Notes: a model not told the origin generated them from the sequence alone. DNA of 64,000 nucleotides from Catellatospora tritici (GCF_019083965.1 NZ_JAHRCY010000002.1:186001-250000); one strand, 5' to 3'; positions 11,265 through 19,807 are shown, counted from the first letter of the stretch. Program-made: numbers and translations.

Positions 11265-12992
11265 GTGGCTGTAAGCCCCGAGGCCGACTGGGTCTCCCGC
11301 TTCGCGGATGAAGTGATCGCCGAGGCGGAGCGTCGCGCGCCGGGCAAACCGATCGTCTGCGCGTCCGGCCTGAGCCCGTCCGGCCCGATCCACCTGGGCA
11401 ACCTGCGTGAGGTGATGACCCCGCACCTGGTCGCCGACGAGATCCGCCGCCGCGGGTACGAGTGCGTGCACGTCCTCTCCTGGGACGACTACGACCGGTT
11501 CCGCAAGGTCCCGGCCGGGGTCCCCGGCATCGACCAGTCCTGGGCCGAGCACATCGGCAAGCCGCTGACCTCGGTGCCCGCCCCGGCCGGTAGCACCTAT
11601 GCCAACTGGGCCGAGCACTTCAAGGCGCCGATGATCGAGTCGCTGGCGCAGCTCGGGGTGGAGTACCACCCGATCAGCCAGACCGAGCAGTACACCTCCG
11701 GCAAGTACCGCGAGCAGATCCTGCTGGCCATGCGCGAGCGGGCCCGCATCGACGCGGTGCTGGACCGCTACCGCACCAAGAACCGCGCGGCGGGCGCCCA
11801 GCAGGGCAAGCTCGACGAGGAGGAGGCGGCCGCCGCCGCGGAGGCCGCCGAGGGTTCGGGCGCCGCCGGTGAGGACGACGGCAACACGGCGGCGGGGTAC
11901 TTCCCGTACAAGCCGTACTGCTCGGTGTGCGACCGCGACCTGACCACCGTGGTCGCCTACGACGACGAGACCACCGAGCTCGCCTACACCTGTGTGTGCG
12001 GGCACACCGAGCAGATCCGGCTGTCCGAGCACAACCGGGGCAAGCTGGTGTGGAAGGTCGACTGGCCGATGCGCTGGGCCTACGAGGGCGTGGTCTTCGA
12101 GCCCTCGGGCGTGGACCACTCCTCCCCCGGCTCGTCGTTCCAGGTCGGCGGGCAGCTCGTCGGTGAGATCTTCGGCGGCGAGCAGCCGATCGGCCCCATG
12201 TACGCCTTCGTCGGCATCTCCGGCATGGCCAAGATGAGCAGCTCGCGGGGCGGCGTGCCGACCCCGGCCGACGCGCTGGACATCATGGAGCCGCCGCTGC
12301 TGCGCTGGCTGTACGCCCGCCGCCGCCCCAACCAGTCGTTCAAGATCGCGTTCGACCAGGAGATCCAGCGCCTGTACGACGAGTGGGACACCCTCGGCCG
12401 CAAGGTCGGCGACGACACCGCCACCCCGGCCGACGCCGCCGCGTACACCCGCGCCGTGGGCACCGCCGCCGGGCTGCTGCCGGTCACGCCGCACCCGCTG
12501 CCGTACCGCACGCTCGCCTCGATCGTCGACGTCACCACCGGCGACGAGGCGCAGACCCTGCGCATCCTGCGCGACCTCGACCCGGCCGACCCGGTCGCCT
12601 CCCTGGCCGAGACCCGGCCGCGCCTGGACAAGGCCCAGCGCTGGATCACCACCCACGTGCCCGCCGACCAGCGCACCCGGGTGCTGGCCGCGCCCGACGC
12701 CGAGCGGCTGGCGGCGCTGGGCGAGACCGAGCGGGAGTCGCTGCGGCTGCTGCTGGCCGGGCTGGACGAGCACTGGTCACTCGAGGGCCTGACCACGCTG
12801 GTGTACGGCGTGCCGAAGGTGATGCTGGGGCTGCCGCCGGACGTCAAGCCGACGCCGGAGCTGAAGGTGGCGCAGCGGGAGTTCTTCGCCCTGCTGTACC
12901 ACCTGCTGGTGGGCCGGGACACCGGCCCGCGCCTGCCCACGCTGCTGCTGGCGGTGGGGCCGGAGCGAGTCCGCTCACTGCTGACCCCGTGA
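11265..12992 (+). CDS. lysS: Lysyl-tRNA synthetase, class I (archaeal type)
   Basis: A 575-residue enzyme that charges tRNA-Lys. It carries the class I Rossmann signatures: HIGH-like HLGN (43-46, in PSGPIHLGN) and KMSSS (323-327), plus a CSVCDRD...CVCG zinc-binding pair. This is the rare class I LysRS found in archaea and some bacteria, unrelated to the usual class II enzyme. The preferred start is GTG 11265, giving 11 bases from the GGAAAGGA site at 11248. Upstream in-frame starts exist at 11256 and 11184. A long palindrome follows the stop. Confidence 0.93.
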   Translation: MAVSPEADWVSRFADEVIAEAERRAPGKPIVCASGLSPSGPIHLGNLREVMTPHLVADEIRRRGYECVHVLSWDDYDRFRKVPAGVPGIDQSWAEHIGKPLTSVPAPAGSTYANWAEHFKAPMIESLAQLGVEYHPISQTEQYTSGKYREQILLAMRERARIDAVLDRYRTKNRAAGAQQGKLDEEEAAAAAEAAEGSGAAGEDDGNTAAGYFPYKPYCSVCDRDLTTVVAYDDETTELAYTCVCGHTEQIRLSEHNRGKLVWKVDWPMRWAYEGVVFEPSGVDHSSPGSSFQVGGQLVGEIFGGEQPIGPMYAFVGISGMAKMSSSRGGVPTPADALDIMEPPLLRWLYARRRPNQSFKIAFDQEIQRLYDEWDTLGRKVGDDTATPADAAAYTRAVGTAAGLLPVTPHPLPYRTLASIVDVTTGDEAQTLRILRDLDPADPVASLAETRPRLDKAQRWITTHVPADQRTRVLAAPDAERLAALGETERESLRLLLAGLDEHWSLEGLTTLVYGVPKVMLGLPPDVKPTPELKVAQREFFALLYHLLVGRDTGPRLPTLLLAVGPERVRSLLTP

Positions 12993-13025
12993 CCCGCTGA
13001 CTCGGCCGACCGGCCCGCTCTTACC

Positions 13026-13087
13026 TTGACGCTGGCCTATCCAGAGGACATTCCGCGAAATCCGTCCCCTGGATAGGCCAGCGTCAA
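13026..13087. repeat. Long palindromic repeat, GACGCTGGCCTATC family, copy A
   Basis: Arms of 24 bases (13026-13049 and 13064-13087) pair with a single mismatch around a 14-base loop. The element lies between convergent lysS and the phosphatase gene, where a hairpin this strong would act as a bidirectional terminator. Two further copies occur at 34431 and 43961. Confidence 0.85.
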
Positions 13088-13176
13088 TGCATTGACGCGT
13101 GCCTCGAGCGCCCTCGCCCGCGCTCGGCGCCCGTGCTCCGCACCCAGGATGGGCGTCAGGCGTCAGGCGTCAGGCG

Positions 13177-13911
13177 TCAGGGCCGAGGTTCGAGCAGGTG
13201 GTCGCGCAGGGCCTGAACCATCGTCTCGTCCACGCCCAGGCGCTGCTCCGCGTAGCCGCGCACGGAGCCGTACGCCCTGGTCAGGTCCGCCAGGAACAAC
13301 CGCATGATCTCCGCCGGCGCCCGGCCGTACCCCGGCCAGATCGGCGGGCGCCCCATCCGGGCCGTGATGTCGGCCACCAGGTGCTCGGTGGCCAGTTCGG
13401 TCAGCGCGAAATCGGCGACGACGACGTCCTCGGGCACCTCCAGTAACGACAGCACCAGCGCGGCGACGATCCCGGTCCGGTCCTTGCCCGAGGCGCAGTG
13501 GAACACCGTGGGCGCGCCGTCCGCGGCCGCGATCAGCTCCAGCGCAACGCGCAGCTCGGCCACGCCGTCCTCGGCCACCTCGGCGTACTTCCCGGCCAGG
13601 AAGGGCACCGGGTCGACCTCCGGCCCCAGCTCCGCCTGACGGTAGGGCCGCTGCTCGATGCTCAGGTTGTGCCAGGTGAAGCTGTCGTGCCCGCGAACCC
13701 GGCCGTTGCGCTCGATCTCCCATGGGTAGCGCAGGTCGATCACGGTGCGGACACCGAGCGCCAGGAACGCGGCCCAGTCGGCGTCGTCGAGCTTGCTCAG
13801 GGAGTCCGACCGGTACAGCCGACCCCAGCCCACCGTCCTGCCATCGGCGGTGCGGTAGCCGCCGAGATCACGGAAATTGTGCACCCGTTGGAACGGGACA
13901 TGTCTGCTCAC
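13177..13911 (-). CDS. Protein tyrosine phosphatase (Y_phosphatase3/MptpB-like)
   Basis: A 244-residue phosphatase with the catalytic P-loop HCASGKDRTG (C-x5-R) and the N-terminal NFRDLGGYRT motif of the MptpB-like family of tyrosine/lipid phosphatases. The general-acid and lipid-binding regions follow. The start is GTG 13911 (reading MSRHVPFQRV); the open frame continues upstream but without family similarity. It is probably a dual-specificity or phosphoinositide phosphatase. It diverges from the small gene at 13997. Confidence 0.88.
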   Translation of the reverse strand: MSRHVPFQRVHNFRDLGGYRTADGRTVGWGRLYRSDSLSKLDDADWAAFLALGVRTVIDLRYPWEIERNGRVRGHDSFTWHNLSIEQRPYRQAELGPEVDPVPFLAGKYAEVAEDGVAELRVALELIAAADGAPTVFHCASGKDRTGIVAALVLSLLEVPEDVVVADFALTELATEHLVADITARMGRPPIWPGYGRAPAEIMRLFLADLTRAYGSVRGYAEQRLGVDETMVQALRDHLLEPRP

Positions 13912-13996
13912 ATCGCCCGACTGTACGGCGCACCCGTTCACCCCGCCGTCCCCCGCGCGCCGGTTGGCGGTTGTCCTGGCGGGGCATGCTGGAACC

Positions 13997-14335
13997 ATGG
14001 CGAACGAGTGGAACGAGATCGGTGACCGACTCCAGGGACTGGGACTGAAGCTCAAGCTGCACTTCGAGCAGTCCGGCCCCGACGCGTGGCCCGACGCGCT
14101 GAACAAGCTCGGCACGGCCGTGGAGGACCTGTTCAAGACCACGAGCAACGCGGTACAGGACGAGGCCGTACGCGCCGATGTCCGTGACGTGGGGCATCTG
14201 CTGGCCGACGCGGTCTCCAACACGCTCGGCAAGGCGAGCCAGGACATCCGCGGCCGCTTCGGCAGCGACGCCCGCGACAGCGGTGGCCCCGAGGACAAGG
14301 CACCGGGCACGGATCCGGGCACGGGCACTCCGTGA
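13997..14335 (+). CDS. Small acidic helical protein, unknown
   Basis: A 112-residue soluble protein with alternating hydrophobic and charged residues suggesting two or three amphipathic helices, then a Gly/Pro/Asp-rich disordered tail from about residue 88. No signal peptide or membrane segment. ATG 13997 is the natural start; the ribosome binding site is weak. I do not recognise a family. It diverges from the phosphatase, with 85 bases between the two starts. Confidence 0.6.
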   Translation: MANEWNEIGDRLQGLGLKLKLHFEQSGPDAWPDALNKLGTAVEDLFKTTSNAVQDEAVRADVRDVGHLLADAVSNTLGKASQDIRGRFGSDARDSGGPEDKAPGTDPGTGTP

Positions 14336-14493
14336 GCTGACGCGGCCGGATCAGGCACCCGCGGCGCGCCGGGCGGTGCGTCAGACCGTGGACGACCCGC
14401 CGTAGACGGTGTCGACCAGCGCGGCGCGGGCGGGCACCAGCGCGCGGCCCTTGGGGAGGGACAGGGTCGCACACCGTCGGTACGTTGGCTTGC

Positions 14494-15012
14494 ATGACCG
14501 ACGAGACGGCCCGCAGCGGCTGGCAGAACGGCGTGCTGGCGGCGACCTCGCTGCTCGCGGCGGTGATCGGGGCGTGGGTGCTGCTGACCTTGGTAGCGCC
14601 GCAATCGAAGTTGCTCGCCGTCATGGCGGCGCTGCTCTGGGCGGCCGCCATGACGGTCCTCGCCGTACGGGCGGTCCGGCTCGGGGTGTACACCGAACAG
14701 TCCGTCCTGGTGGTCCGCGGTATGGCGCGGACCTGGCGCATCCCCGCCGCCGATGTGGCCCGGGTGCCGGTGGTCGAGCAGTCCAACGGCCGGGGCGGCC
14801 GCTACTTCGCCCCAGTGATCATGTATTACGTCACCGCCGAGCCGCGCCCGGTCGCATCGCGGGCGACGCCGTCGGGCGAGCGGCCGACCGCGGGCGTACT
14901 GGTGCCGTGGCAGTCGGCGCCGACGGAGCAGGACGCGCGGCGCTACGCGGAACGGATCGAGGCACTCGTGGCGCGGGCCCGCGCCGCGACGGGCGAATCC
15001 ACCGCGCAGTAG
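14494..15012 (+). CDS. PH-domain-like membrane protein
   Basis: A 172-residue protein with two hydrophobic helices at about 14-32 and 40-58, followed by a cytoplasmic domain of about 110 residues. The pattern (exit from helix 2, LGVYTEQSVLVVRG, WRIPAADVARV) is that of bacterial PH-domain membrane proteins common in actinobacteria. ATG 14494 is preferred over TTG 14485. Function unknown; it is probably a membrane-associated scaffold. Confidence 0.65.
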   Translation: MTDETARSGWQNGVLAATSLLAAVIGAWVLLTLVAPQSKLLAVMAALLWAAAMTVLAVRAVRLGVYTEQSVLVVRGMARTWRIPAADVARVPVVEQSNGRGGRYFAPVIMYYVTAEPRPVASRATPSGERPTAGVLVPWQSAPTEQDARRYAERIEALVARARAATGESTAQ

Positions 15013-15162
15013 GCACGCCCGAGCAGGACCGGAACGCTGGGCTCCCGCGGTGCCGGGGACGTCCCGCCGGGGTCCGGATACGAGTCGTAGTCGGCCTGAC
15101 CAGCGCTGCTAGAGAGTGTCGAGGAACGCGCGGACAGCTACGGCCAGCGGTTTCGTACCGGC

Positions 15163-15897
15163 CTACAGTCGCAGCATGTCCTTGACCAGGCGGTGCCTGA
15201 CACGCCACTGATCGCGGTCGCCCGAGGGCAGGGGGAAGCCGCCTTCGCCGAAGACCCAGTTGAGGTAGGCCACGAACGGCATGGTGGTTTCCCAGGAGAA
15301 CAGCCCCTCGACGCACCCGTCCGGCAGCACGATCCCGTAGGGGCTGCCCCCGCTGACGTTCTGCTTGTGGAACTTGTCCGGTGCCAGCGGCAGCACGAAC
15401 AGTCGTGAGTCCCGCCGAGCGCTCCAGGCGTCGTCGAAGTACTCGCGGATGGACTCGTCGCTGTGCCGTGTCCCTTCCACCTCCAACACGAGGGGGTCGG
15501 CGTCGGCCGAACTCGTCCATTCCGGATGTGTCCCGACGAGCCATACGTCCCCCACGAGCCGGACCCATGACAGCAGGGTCAGCGGTACGGCCCCGAATCG
15601 CCGCTCCAACCACCTCGCGTGCTCGTCGGCGGCCGGCGTCGGCGGATGGTGGGCCACGCAGGGGGTTTCCTGGTCGTCATTGCCGTGGAACCGGTAGCCC
15701 TCGTCGGTCAGACGTCGCACGATGAGCTCGATGTTGTGCCGGGCGCGGCGGGCCATCTCGTCACACACGAGCTGCGCCTCGTCGAGGAGCTCGGGGTGCG
15801 ACCGGATGGTGCCGCCCAGCTGCCTGAACTCGTACCAGACTTGGTCGTGCTGCCCGTTCTGATAGCGGTCCAGCCACCGCGGCTCTCGGTTGATCAT
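15163..15897 (-). CDS. Hypothetical protein, 244 aa
   Basis: A soluble 244-residue protein with a Trp- and Asp-rich sequence and no membrane segment. I recognise no catalytic motif; the size and acidic character recall SMI1/KNR4-type or other immunity-like proteins, but this is not demonstrable. Its ATG overlaps the stop of a 24-codon upstream ORF (ATGA) and has no ribosome binding site of its own, so it is probably translated by coupling. Confidence 0.65.
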   Translation of the reverse strand: MINREPRWLDRYQNGQHDQVWYEFRQLGGTIRSHPELLDEAQLVCDEMARRARHNIELIVRRLTDEGYRFHGNDDQETPCVAHHPPTPAADEHARWLERRFGAVPLTLLSWVRLVGDVWLVGTHPEWTSSADADPLVLEVEGTRHSDESIREYFDDAWSARRDSRLFVLPLAPDKFHKQNVSGGSPYGIVLPDGCVEGLFSWETTMPFVAYLNWVFGEGGFPLPSGDRDQWRVRHRLVKDMLRL

Positions 15898-15968
15898 CGC
15901 GTCATTATCGCGTCGCGGCTCAGCCCCGCACAGATCATGGCGTCGCGGCTCAGCCCCGCACAGATCAT
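15894..15968 (-). CDS. 24-residue upstream ORF made of a repeated decapeptide
   Basis: Read on the minus strand, ATG 15968 opens a 24-codon frame encoding MICAGLSRDA twice and then IMTR, ending in TGA that overlaps the ATG of the next gene. The repeat is the exact 30-bp duplication at 15910-15969, which stays in frame. The candidate role is a leader peptide whose translation sets that of the downstream gene. No ribosome binding site is obvious, so expression is uncertain. Confidence 0.4.
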   Translation of the reverse strand: MICAGLSRDAMICAGLSRDAIMTR

Positions 15969-15969
15969 G
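15910..15969. repeat. Exact 30-bp tandem duplication
   Basis: The unit starting GCGTCGCGGCTCAGCC and ending AGATCATG occurs twice without a mismatch (15910-15939 and 15940-15969), in the interval between the MerR fusion gene and the hypothetical gene at 15163. Perfect identity suggests recent slippage or duplication. Confidence 0.95.
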
Positions 15970-15987
15970 TTGGCACGATGGTCCGGG

Positions 15988-17103
15988 TCAAGCTACGAGC
16001 AGGCGGAGGCCGAGATCTGCCGCGTCGAGGTCGGCGAGGTCGCGGTTGCGCTCGGCCCACCGACCGGAGGCGAGGTCGTCGTCGAGGCTTCGCATCGCCC
16101 GCTGCTCGGCGTCGGGCCCGACCCTCGTCCATACCGACATCGCACGGCGCACGTGATCCTCCAGATACGCCCTCGGTCGGCGCCAGTACGCCTCGAACAG
16201 GCCGTCGGCGCAGTCCCACGGAACGGGGACCGGCTCCGCGCGGGCGCCGATTGCGTCGGCCATCCCGGCAAGCGAGGGAAATTCTGCGAGGACGGTGGTG
16301 AACTCGGGCAAGTAGTCGCGGGTCAGCCAGAACCGGTCCTGCCATCCGGGTTCGTCGGTGTCGAACGTGAGCACCACCACGCGACGGGCCACGCGCCGCA
16401 TCTCGCGCAGCCCGGCGATCGGGTCCCCCCAGTGGTGGACGGTGGAGACGGCCATCGCGGCATCGAAGGACTGGTCCTCGAACGGCAGGCTCTCCGCAGC
16501 GGCAGCCACGCACGGAGCCGCGCCCGCGGGACGCTGCGCCCGCATGACCGCCGACGGCTCCACCGCGGTCACGTCACGATCAGAGGGCTCGTAGGAGCCG
16601 GTGCCGGCCCCGACGTTCAGCACTGTCTGTGCGTCCCCGAGCGCGTCCCAGATCTGCGCGGCGATCCGCGGCTCGGTGCGCCGCGTCGCGGTGTAGGCAC
16701 CGCCGATCGCGTCGTACAGCCGTGCACCGAGCATCTCCATTTGCTCTTCTGGTGTCACCGTCAGTCCCTTCCCTCGTGCCCTGAGTTCCCTGTCGATGGC
16801 CGCGACCATGGCATCAGCGCGATCGCGCCGCTCCAGCAGCAGGCCGCGCAGTCGGTGCAGGTGCGCGACCGCGTCGGTGGACGGGTCGCCGACCAAGTCC
16901 GCGACCTCCCGCAGCCCGAACCCCAGCCGACGGTAGGCCAGCACCTCGCGCAGCCGCTCCACGTCGCCCGCCGAATAGGCCCGGTACCCGGCCGCGGTCC
17001 GTGCCGACGGCCGTACGAGCCCGATCTCGTCGTAGTGATGCAGCGTGCGGACACTCACGCCGCCCAACTCGGCCACGCGTCCTACGGTCCAGTGCTCTTC
17101 CAC
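15988..17103 (-). CDS. MerR-type regulator fused to a SAM methyltransferase
   Basis: A single 371-residue frame. Residues 1-72 are a MerR winged helix-turn-helix (VGRVAELGGVSVRTLHHYDEIGL). Residues 75-120 are the dimerisation coiled coil and the start of a TipA-like linker ending TPEEQMEM. From about residue 126 the protein is a class I methyltransferase, with glycine motif LNVGAGTG (162-169), VEPS (171-190 region) and SFDAAMAV. Such regulators normally carry a drug-binding TipAS domain instead. The start is GTG at the predicted transcription start (leaderless). It could sense a ligand or modify a small molecule whose resistance it controls; this is inference. Confidence 0.85.
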   Translation of the reverse strand: MEEHWTVGRVAELGGVSVRTLHHYDEIGLVRPSARTAAGYRAYSAGDVERLREVLAYRRLGFGLREVADLVGDPSTDAVAHLHRLRGLLLERRDRADAMVAAIDRELRARGKGLTVTPEEQMEMLGARLYDAIGGAYTATRRTEPRIAAQIWDALGDAQTVLNVGAGTGSYEPSDRDVTAVEPSAVMRAQRPAGAAPCVAAAAESLPFEDQSFDAAMAVSTVHHWGDPIAGLREMRRVARRVVVLTFDTDEPGWQDRFWLTRDYLPEFTTVLAEFPSLAGMADAIGARAEPVPVPWDCADGLFEAYWRRPRAYLEDHVRRAMSVWTRVGPDAEQRAMRSLDDDLASGRWAERNRDLADLDAADLGLRLLVA

Positions 17104-17110
17104 GCGACCG

Positions 17111-17141
17111 ACTATGCAGCCTGACGCCAGGTGAGGGTCAA
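17111..17141 (-). promoter_or_regulatory. MerR-type autoregulated promoter with 19-bp spacer
   Basis: On the minus strand, TTGACC (17136-17141) and CATAGT (17111-17116) are exactly 19 bp apart, the overlong spacer diagnostic of MerR-activated promoters. Within the spacer CCTCAC and GTCAGG form an imperfect inverted repeat. The expected start of transcription coincides with the GTG of the MerR fusion gene, so the message should be leaderless. Confidence 0.7.
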
Positions 17142-17680
17142 GCGCTTCGCTGCTGGCAGCAAGAGCCGAACGCGGAGCAGCGGATCTTCGGTGACTGCCG
17201 CGAGCCAGAGCGATGGTGTGGTTCAGAGAAACATGCGTGCGCTGCCCGCCGCGCCGGCCCGACCACGCTCAACGCACCCGGCTCCGACAGCCGCAGCGAC
17301 CCTGTCCCGTCGGATCAGACCGTGCCGTTCGGGCGCGACATCCCACCGAACTGGTGCTGCCCCGGCGCACGATCTGCCGCATCCGCCGCCGCTGCTGGTC
17401 GGTCAACCCCCGGCTGCCCGTCGTCCGCGACTGGCCGACCCACTTCCCTAGCGTGTCGAGTAAACGATCCCGAGCGGCTGCCAGAAGAGCAGCATAATCG
17501 GGGTGAGAAGATCTCTACGAGTGAAGCGCCTGGTCATGGTCAGTTTGATCGTGAAACCATCCCCGGTCACGATGCCGACACTACCGGCGGCCAACACCGT
17601 GAATGTTTGCGATCACGGACTAGCCAGTCATGGCTGGCGATACGGCATCCCTGCAGGCCCAATGGAGCTAACTTGATAGT
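17142..17680. other. 539-bp stretch without an intact gene
   Basis: Codon bias is weak in all frames and no start with a ribosome binding site opens a convincing frame. The only recognisable content is a possible transposase fragment at 17269-17466. The right part (about 17460-17660) is AT-richer than the window average. It looks like degraded, acquired DNA. Confidence 0.5.
17269..17466 (-). pseudogene. Possible IS630-type transposase fragment
   Basis: A 65-codon open stretch on the minus strand reads LTDQQRRRMRQIVRRGST and then TSSV, which resembles the N-terminal helix-turn-helix of IS630-family transposases; the downstream sequence loses similarity, as expected after frameshifts. No start codon or terminal repeats are visible. 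The call rests on a short pattern and is weak. Confidence 0.25.
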
Positions 17681-18601
17681 GTGGCCAAGGCTAAAGGGCG
17701 ATCGTCGACACCCAGGTCTGACCGCTCGAAACTTGGCCCCAATGCCAAGGTGCTATCGGCGTGCGGTGCCCTCCTCCTTATCGTTGTCACGGCACTGGTC
17801 ACGCCACTAGGCCAAAAGCTGATTGATGCGATCTGGCCCAGACGCGAAACCACACTCGTGGTCTCCAGCTCATGGCCCATGCCGGGTGGCGAAGGACTTT
17901 CGTGCCTGACCTCGATGGGCGTCGCCGGATTCGGGAATGCTCCGGACCTGGTAAAACTTGCCGAACGCCTAACCCCAAGCCGCGATCCCCTCTTGCAGGT
18001 AGTGGAGCAGGTCAAGGCGGCCCCTTGGTACAAAGGTGAGTTACGCATCAATCTCACCACACCAGACGATCGGCCAGTCTACGTAACTGGCGTAAGTGTC
18101 GTCATACATGAGCGCTCGACCCAAAATCCATCCTGGGGGTTGGAATTCAATCCTGGCTGCGGTGGTGGTCCGCCAGTACGACTCTTTGAAGTGTTGCTCG
18201 ATCGGGGCAGCGTGCTCGATCGAGGGGTGTACGGCGACACGTCGGGAGAGATAGCCGACCCTACGTTTATGCCACGAACCGAGCCGCTCGGCCGCACATT
18301 CATCGTGTCGCGAAGCGATCCGGCCGAGCTTGTCTTTCAAGTCGCGGCATGTCGGGGGTATTACGAATGGGGAGTAGTGATCGATTACCTCGCTGGCGAC
18401 CAAGCACGTAAGACGTTTGTTGGCACCGCACGTGATCCCCTTGTCATGTCGGCTGGTTGGGAAGGTACCCGCCGACACTTCGCCTGGATCGATTGGAACG
18501 CGAATAGCGTACACGTCAATGACGGCCCTCTACCGGAACCGCCCACCGGCGCAGGCTCGAATCGACAGATGCCGTGGCATGCAGCCGAGATCTGCCGCTG
18601 A
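17681..18601 (+). CDS. Orphan membrane-anchored protein, atypical base composition
   Basis: A 306-residue protein with a basic N-terminus, one membrane helix at about 24-44 and a large domain outside or peripheral to the membrane. I recognise no family. Codon use is distinctly less GC-biased than in neighbouring genes (many A/T third positions), which suggests recent acquisition. The start is GTG with TTGATAGT directly before it, so the message may be leaderless. It lies in the accessory zone next to tRNA-Ala. Confidence 0.65.
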   Translation: MAKAKGRSSTPRSDRSKLGPNAKVLSACGALLLIVVTALVTPLGQKLIDAIWPRRETTLVVSSSWPMPGGEGLSCLTSMGVAGFGNAPDLVKLAERLTPSRDPLLQVVEQVKAAPWYKGELRINLTTPDDRPVYVTGVSVVIHERSTQNPSWGLEFNPGCGGGPPVRLFEVLLDRGSVLDRGVYGDTSGEIADPTFMPRTEPLGRTFIVSRSDPAELVFQVAACRGYYEWGVVIDYLAGDQARKTFVGTARDPLVMSAGWEGTRRHFAWIDWNANSVHVNDGPLPEPPTGAGSNRQMPWHAAEICR

Positions 18602-18622
18602 CCGCGAAGCCGAATCGAAAGT

Positions 18623-18796
18623 CTAGGCCGGGCCGCGCACAGCAGCCGACAACAGTTCGGCCCACGTCATGAGGTCGAAGTCGATGGCCCGCGCAGCACC
18701 GTCGCTGAGTACTGCCATCGGCGCATCGGGCTGTAGATCGATCCGTCCGACCAGCGCGTGTTCGGCTACGGCCGGGTCGGTCGCAGCGCTGGACAT
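18623..18796 (-). pseudogene. Fragment of a PP2C-like phosphatase C-terminus
   Basis: A 57-codon frame on the minus strand reads TDPAVAEHALVG, then APMAVLSDGAARAIDFDLMT and WAELL, the pattern of the C-terminal third of actinobacterial PP2C-like proteins (LSDGAxR followed by W-x-x-LL). Both the catalytic N-terminal part and the usual C-terminus are missing. The TAG stop lies just past the neighbouring orphan gene. It is interpreted as a remnant of a lost gene. Confidence 0.45.
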
Positions 18797-18847
18797 GCTG
18801 ATTGAGGAGGCGCGGGGAACGACTGAAGTTGATCAAAGGCTAAACTG

Positions 18848-18897
18848 GCCGCCGATCCGTGGTTTGCCCAAGGCAAGCCCACGGGTCGGCGGCTTTT
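18848..18897 (+). terminator. Strong rho-independent terminator
   Basis: GCCGCCGATCCGTGG... (18848-18868) pairs with ...CCACGGGTCGGCGGC (18872-18893) in an approximately 20-bp stem with a 3-base loop, followed by TTTT. This is the best intrinsic terminator in the first 25 kb. It stands 250 bases after the orphan gene and 80 bases before the next, so it probably belonged to a gene now lost. Confidence 0.75.
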
Positions 18898-18978
18898 GCG
18901 TTTGCCGACAGGGCAGTTTCCATCTGCCGCACGAGCCTTACTATGAGCGCCCCACCGGCAACAACCGCAGAAGGCAAC

Positions 18979-19668
18979 ATGAGCTTCGACCTCTACGTCT
19001 GGCACGAGTCCGAGTCGATTACCGCCGACGATGCACGCATCAAACTTGAACGGTGGGCTGACGGACAGCCGGACGTCTTCGACGCGCACTCCCGCGTGCC
19101 AGCACTGCGGGCCGCGCTGCTTGAGATGTTCCCACCGCTCGAAAACCTGAGCATCGACGACATCGATGATCTCGGCGTCTGGAGCTACACACCAGAACCA
19201 TCTGACTACGTACTCGCCATCTCGTGTGTGTGGTCGCGAGCAGATGAGGTTGGTAGTGCCGTCCTGCGGCTAGCGGCAGAACATGGCCTGGTCTGCTACG
19301 AGCCCGGCTTTCACGTCCTGAACCCCAACGCCCCTGGCTACGCCCCGCCCTTCACCCTGTCCTCTGCGGTATCGCCCACTGTTCCCGATCCTGACGACAA
19401 GCGGTTGGACTGGACGGTGCGGCGGCTCAGTGCAGGCGACTTCTACGCCGTGCTGGAGCGAGCTGACGGCTGGTACGCGCAGGTCGGCTACGGGCGGTCG
19501 GCTGGCGTACCGACCGGCACCTATGCGCTGGAGCATCGCGAGGGGTCGGCCGAACGGCATTTCCGCACGGAGACCACTGACGTTGTCGAAGCCGTTCGGT
19601 TCTTCCAGGAGTTCCGCGCCGGTACTGACGAGTGGCGGCGACGTCACGTCTGGCGTCCGCTTGGCTAG
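18979..19668 (+). CDS. Hypothetical protein, 229 aa, possible immunity-type
   Basis: A soluble acidic protein of 229 residues. The C-terminal 80 residues (FYAVLERADGWYAQVGYG ... YALEHREG) resemble, from memory, a domain seen in actinobacterial immunity-like proteins in which a Trp-rich sheet precedes WRRRHVW; this is not certain. AAGG lies 5 bases before ATG 18979. It sits directly beside tRNA-Ala in the accessory region. Confidence 0.6.
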   Translation: MSFDLYVWHESESITADDARIKLERWADGQPDVFDAHSRVPALRAALLEMFPPLENLSIDDIDDLGVWSYTPEPSDYVLAISCVWSRADEVGSAVLRLAAEHGLVCYEPGFHVLNPNAPGYAPPFTLSSAVSPTVPDPDDKRLDWTVRRLSAGDFYAVLERADGWYAQVGYGRSAGVPTGTYALEHREGSAERHFRTETTDVVEAVRFFQEFRAGTDEWRRRHVWRPLG

Positions 19669-19718
19669 GGCCAGGGCCTGACCCCGTTCGGCGGAATCGT
19701 GGGGCTTCAGCCGCTGCG

Positions 19719-19751
19719 ATGTGGCATGGATGTGGCACGGATGTGGCACGA
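19719..19751. repeat. Three 11-bp tandem repeats
   Basis: ATGTGGCATGG, ATGTGGCACGG and ATGTGGCACGA follow each other exactly, with a period of about one helical turn. They lie 62 bases from the 3' end of tRNA-Ala, on the side where integrases insert. They could be protein-binding arm-type sites or a relic of a mobile element. Confidence 0.6.
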
Positions 19752-19767
19752 CAGAGATCACAGCCCA

Positions 19768-19807
19768 GAAAAAGCGAAACGCCCAGGTCTTTCGACCTGG
19801 GCGTTTC
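19768..19807 (-). terminator. Terminator of tRNA-Ala
   Basis: GAAACGCCCAGGTC and GACCTGGGCGTTTC form a perfect 14-bp stem with loop TTTC; on the minus strand a run of T follows (AAAAA at 19769-19773 on the plus strand). It begins 5 bases beyond the tRNA 3' end. Confidence 0.9.

Noticed and set aside
14381..14480. Minus-strand peptide ending VDTVYGGSSTV followed by a stop
   Set aside because: Codon-like composition, but no upstream gene body, start or family could be found; too short to call a remnant.
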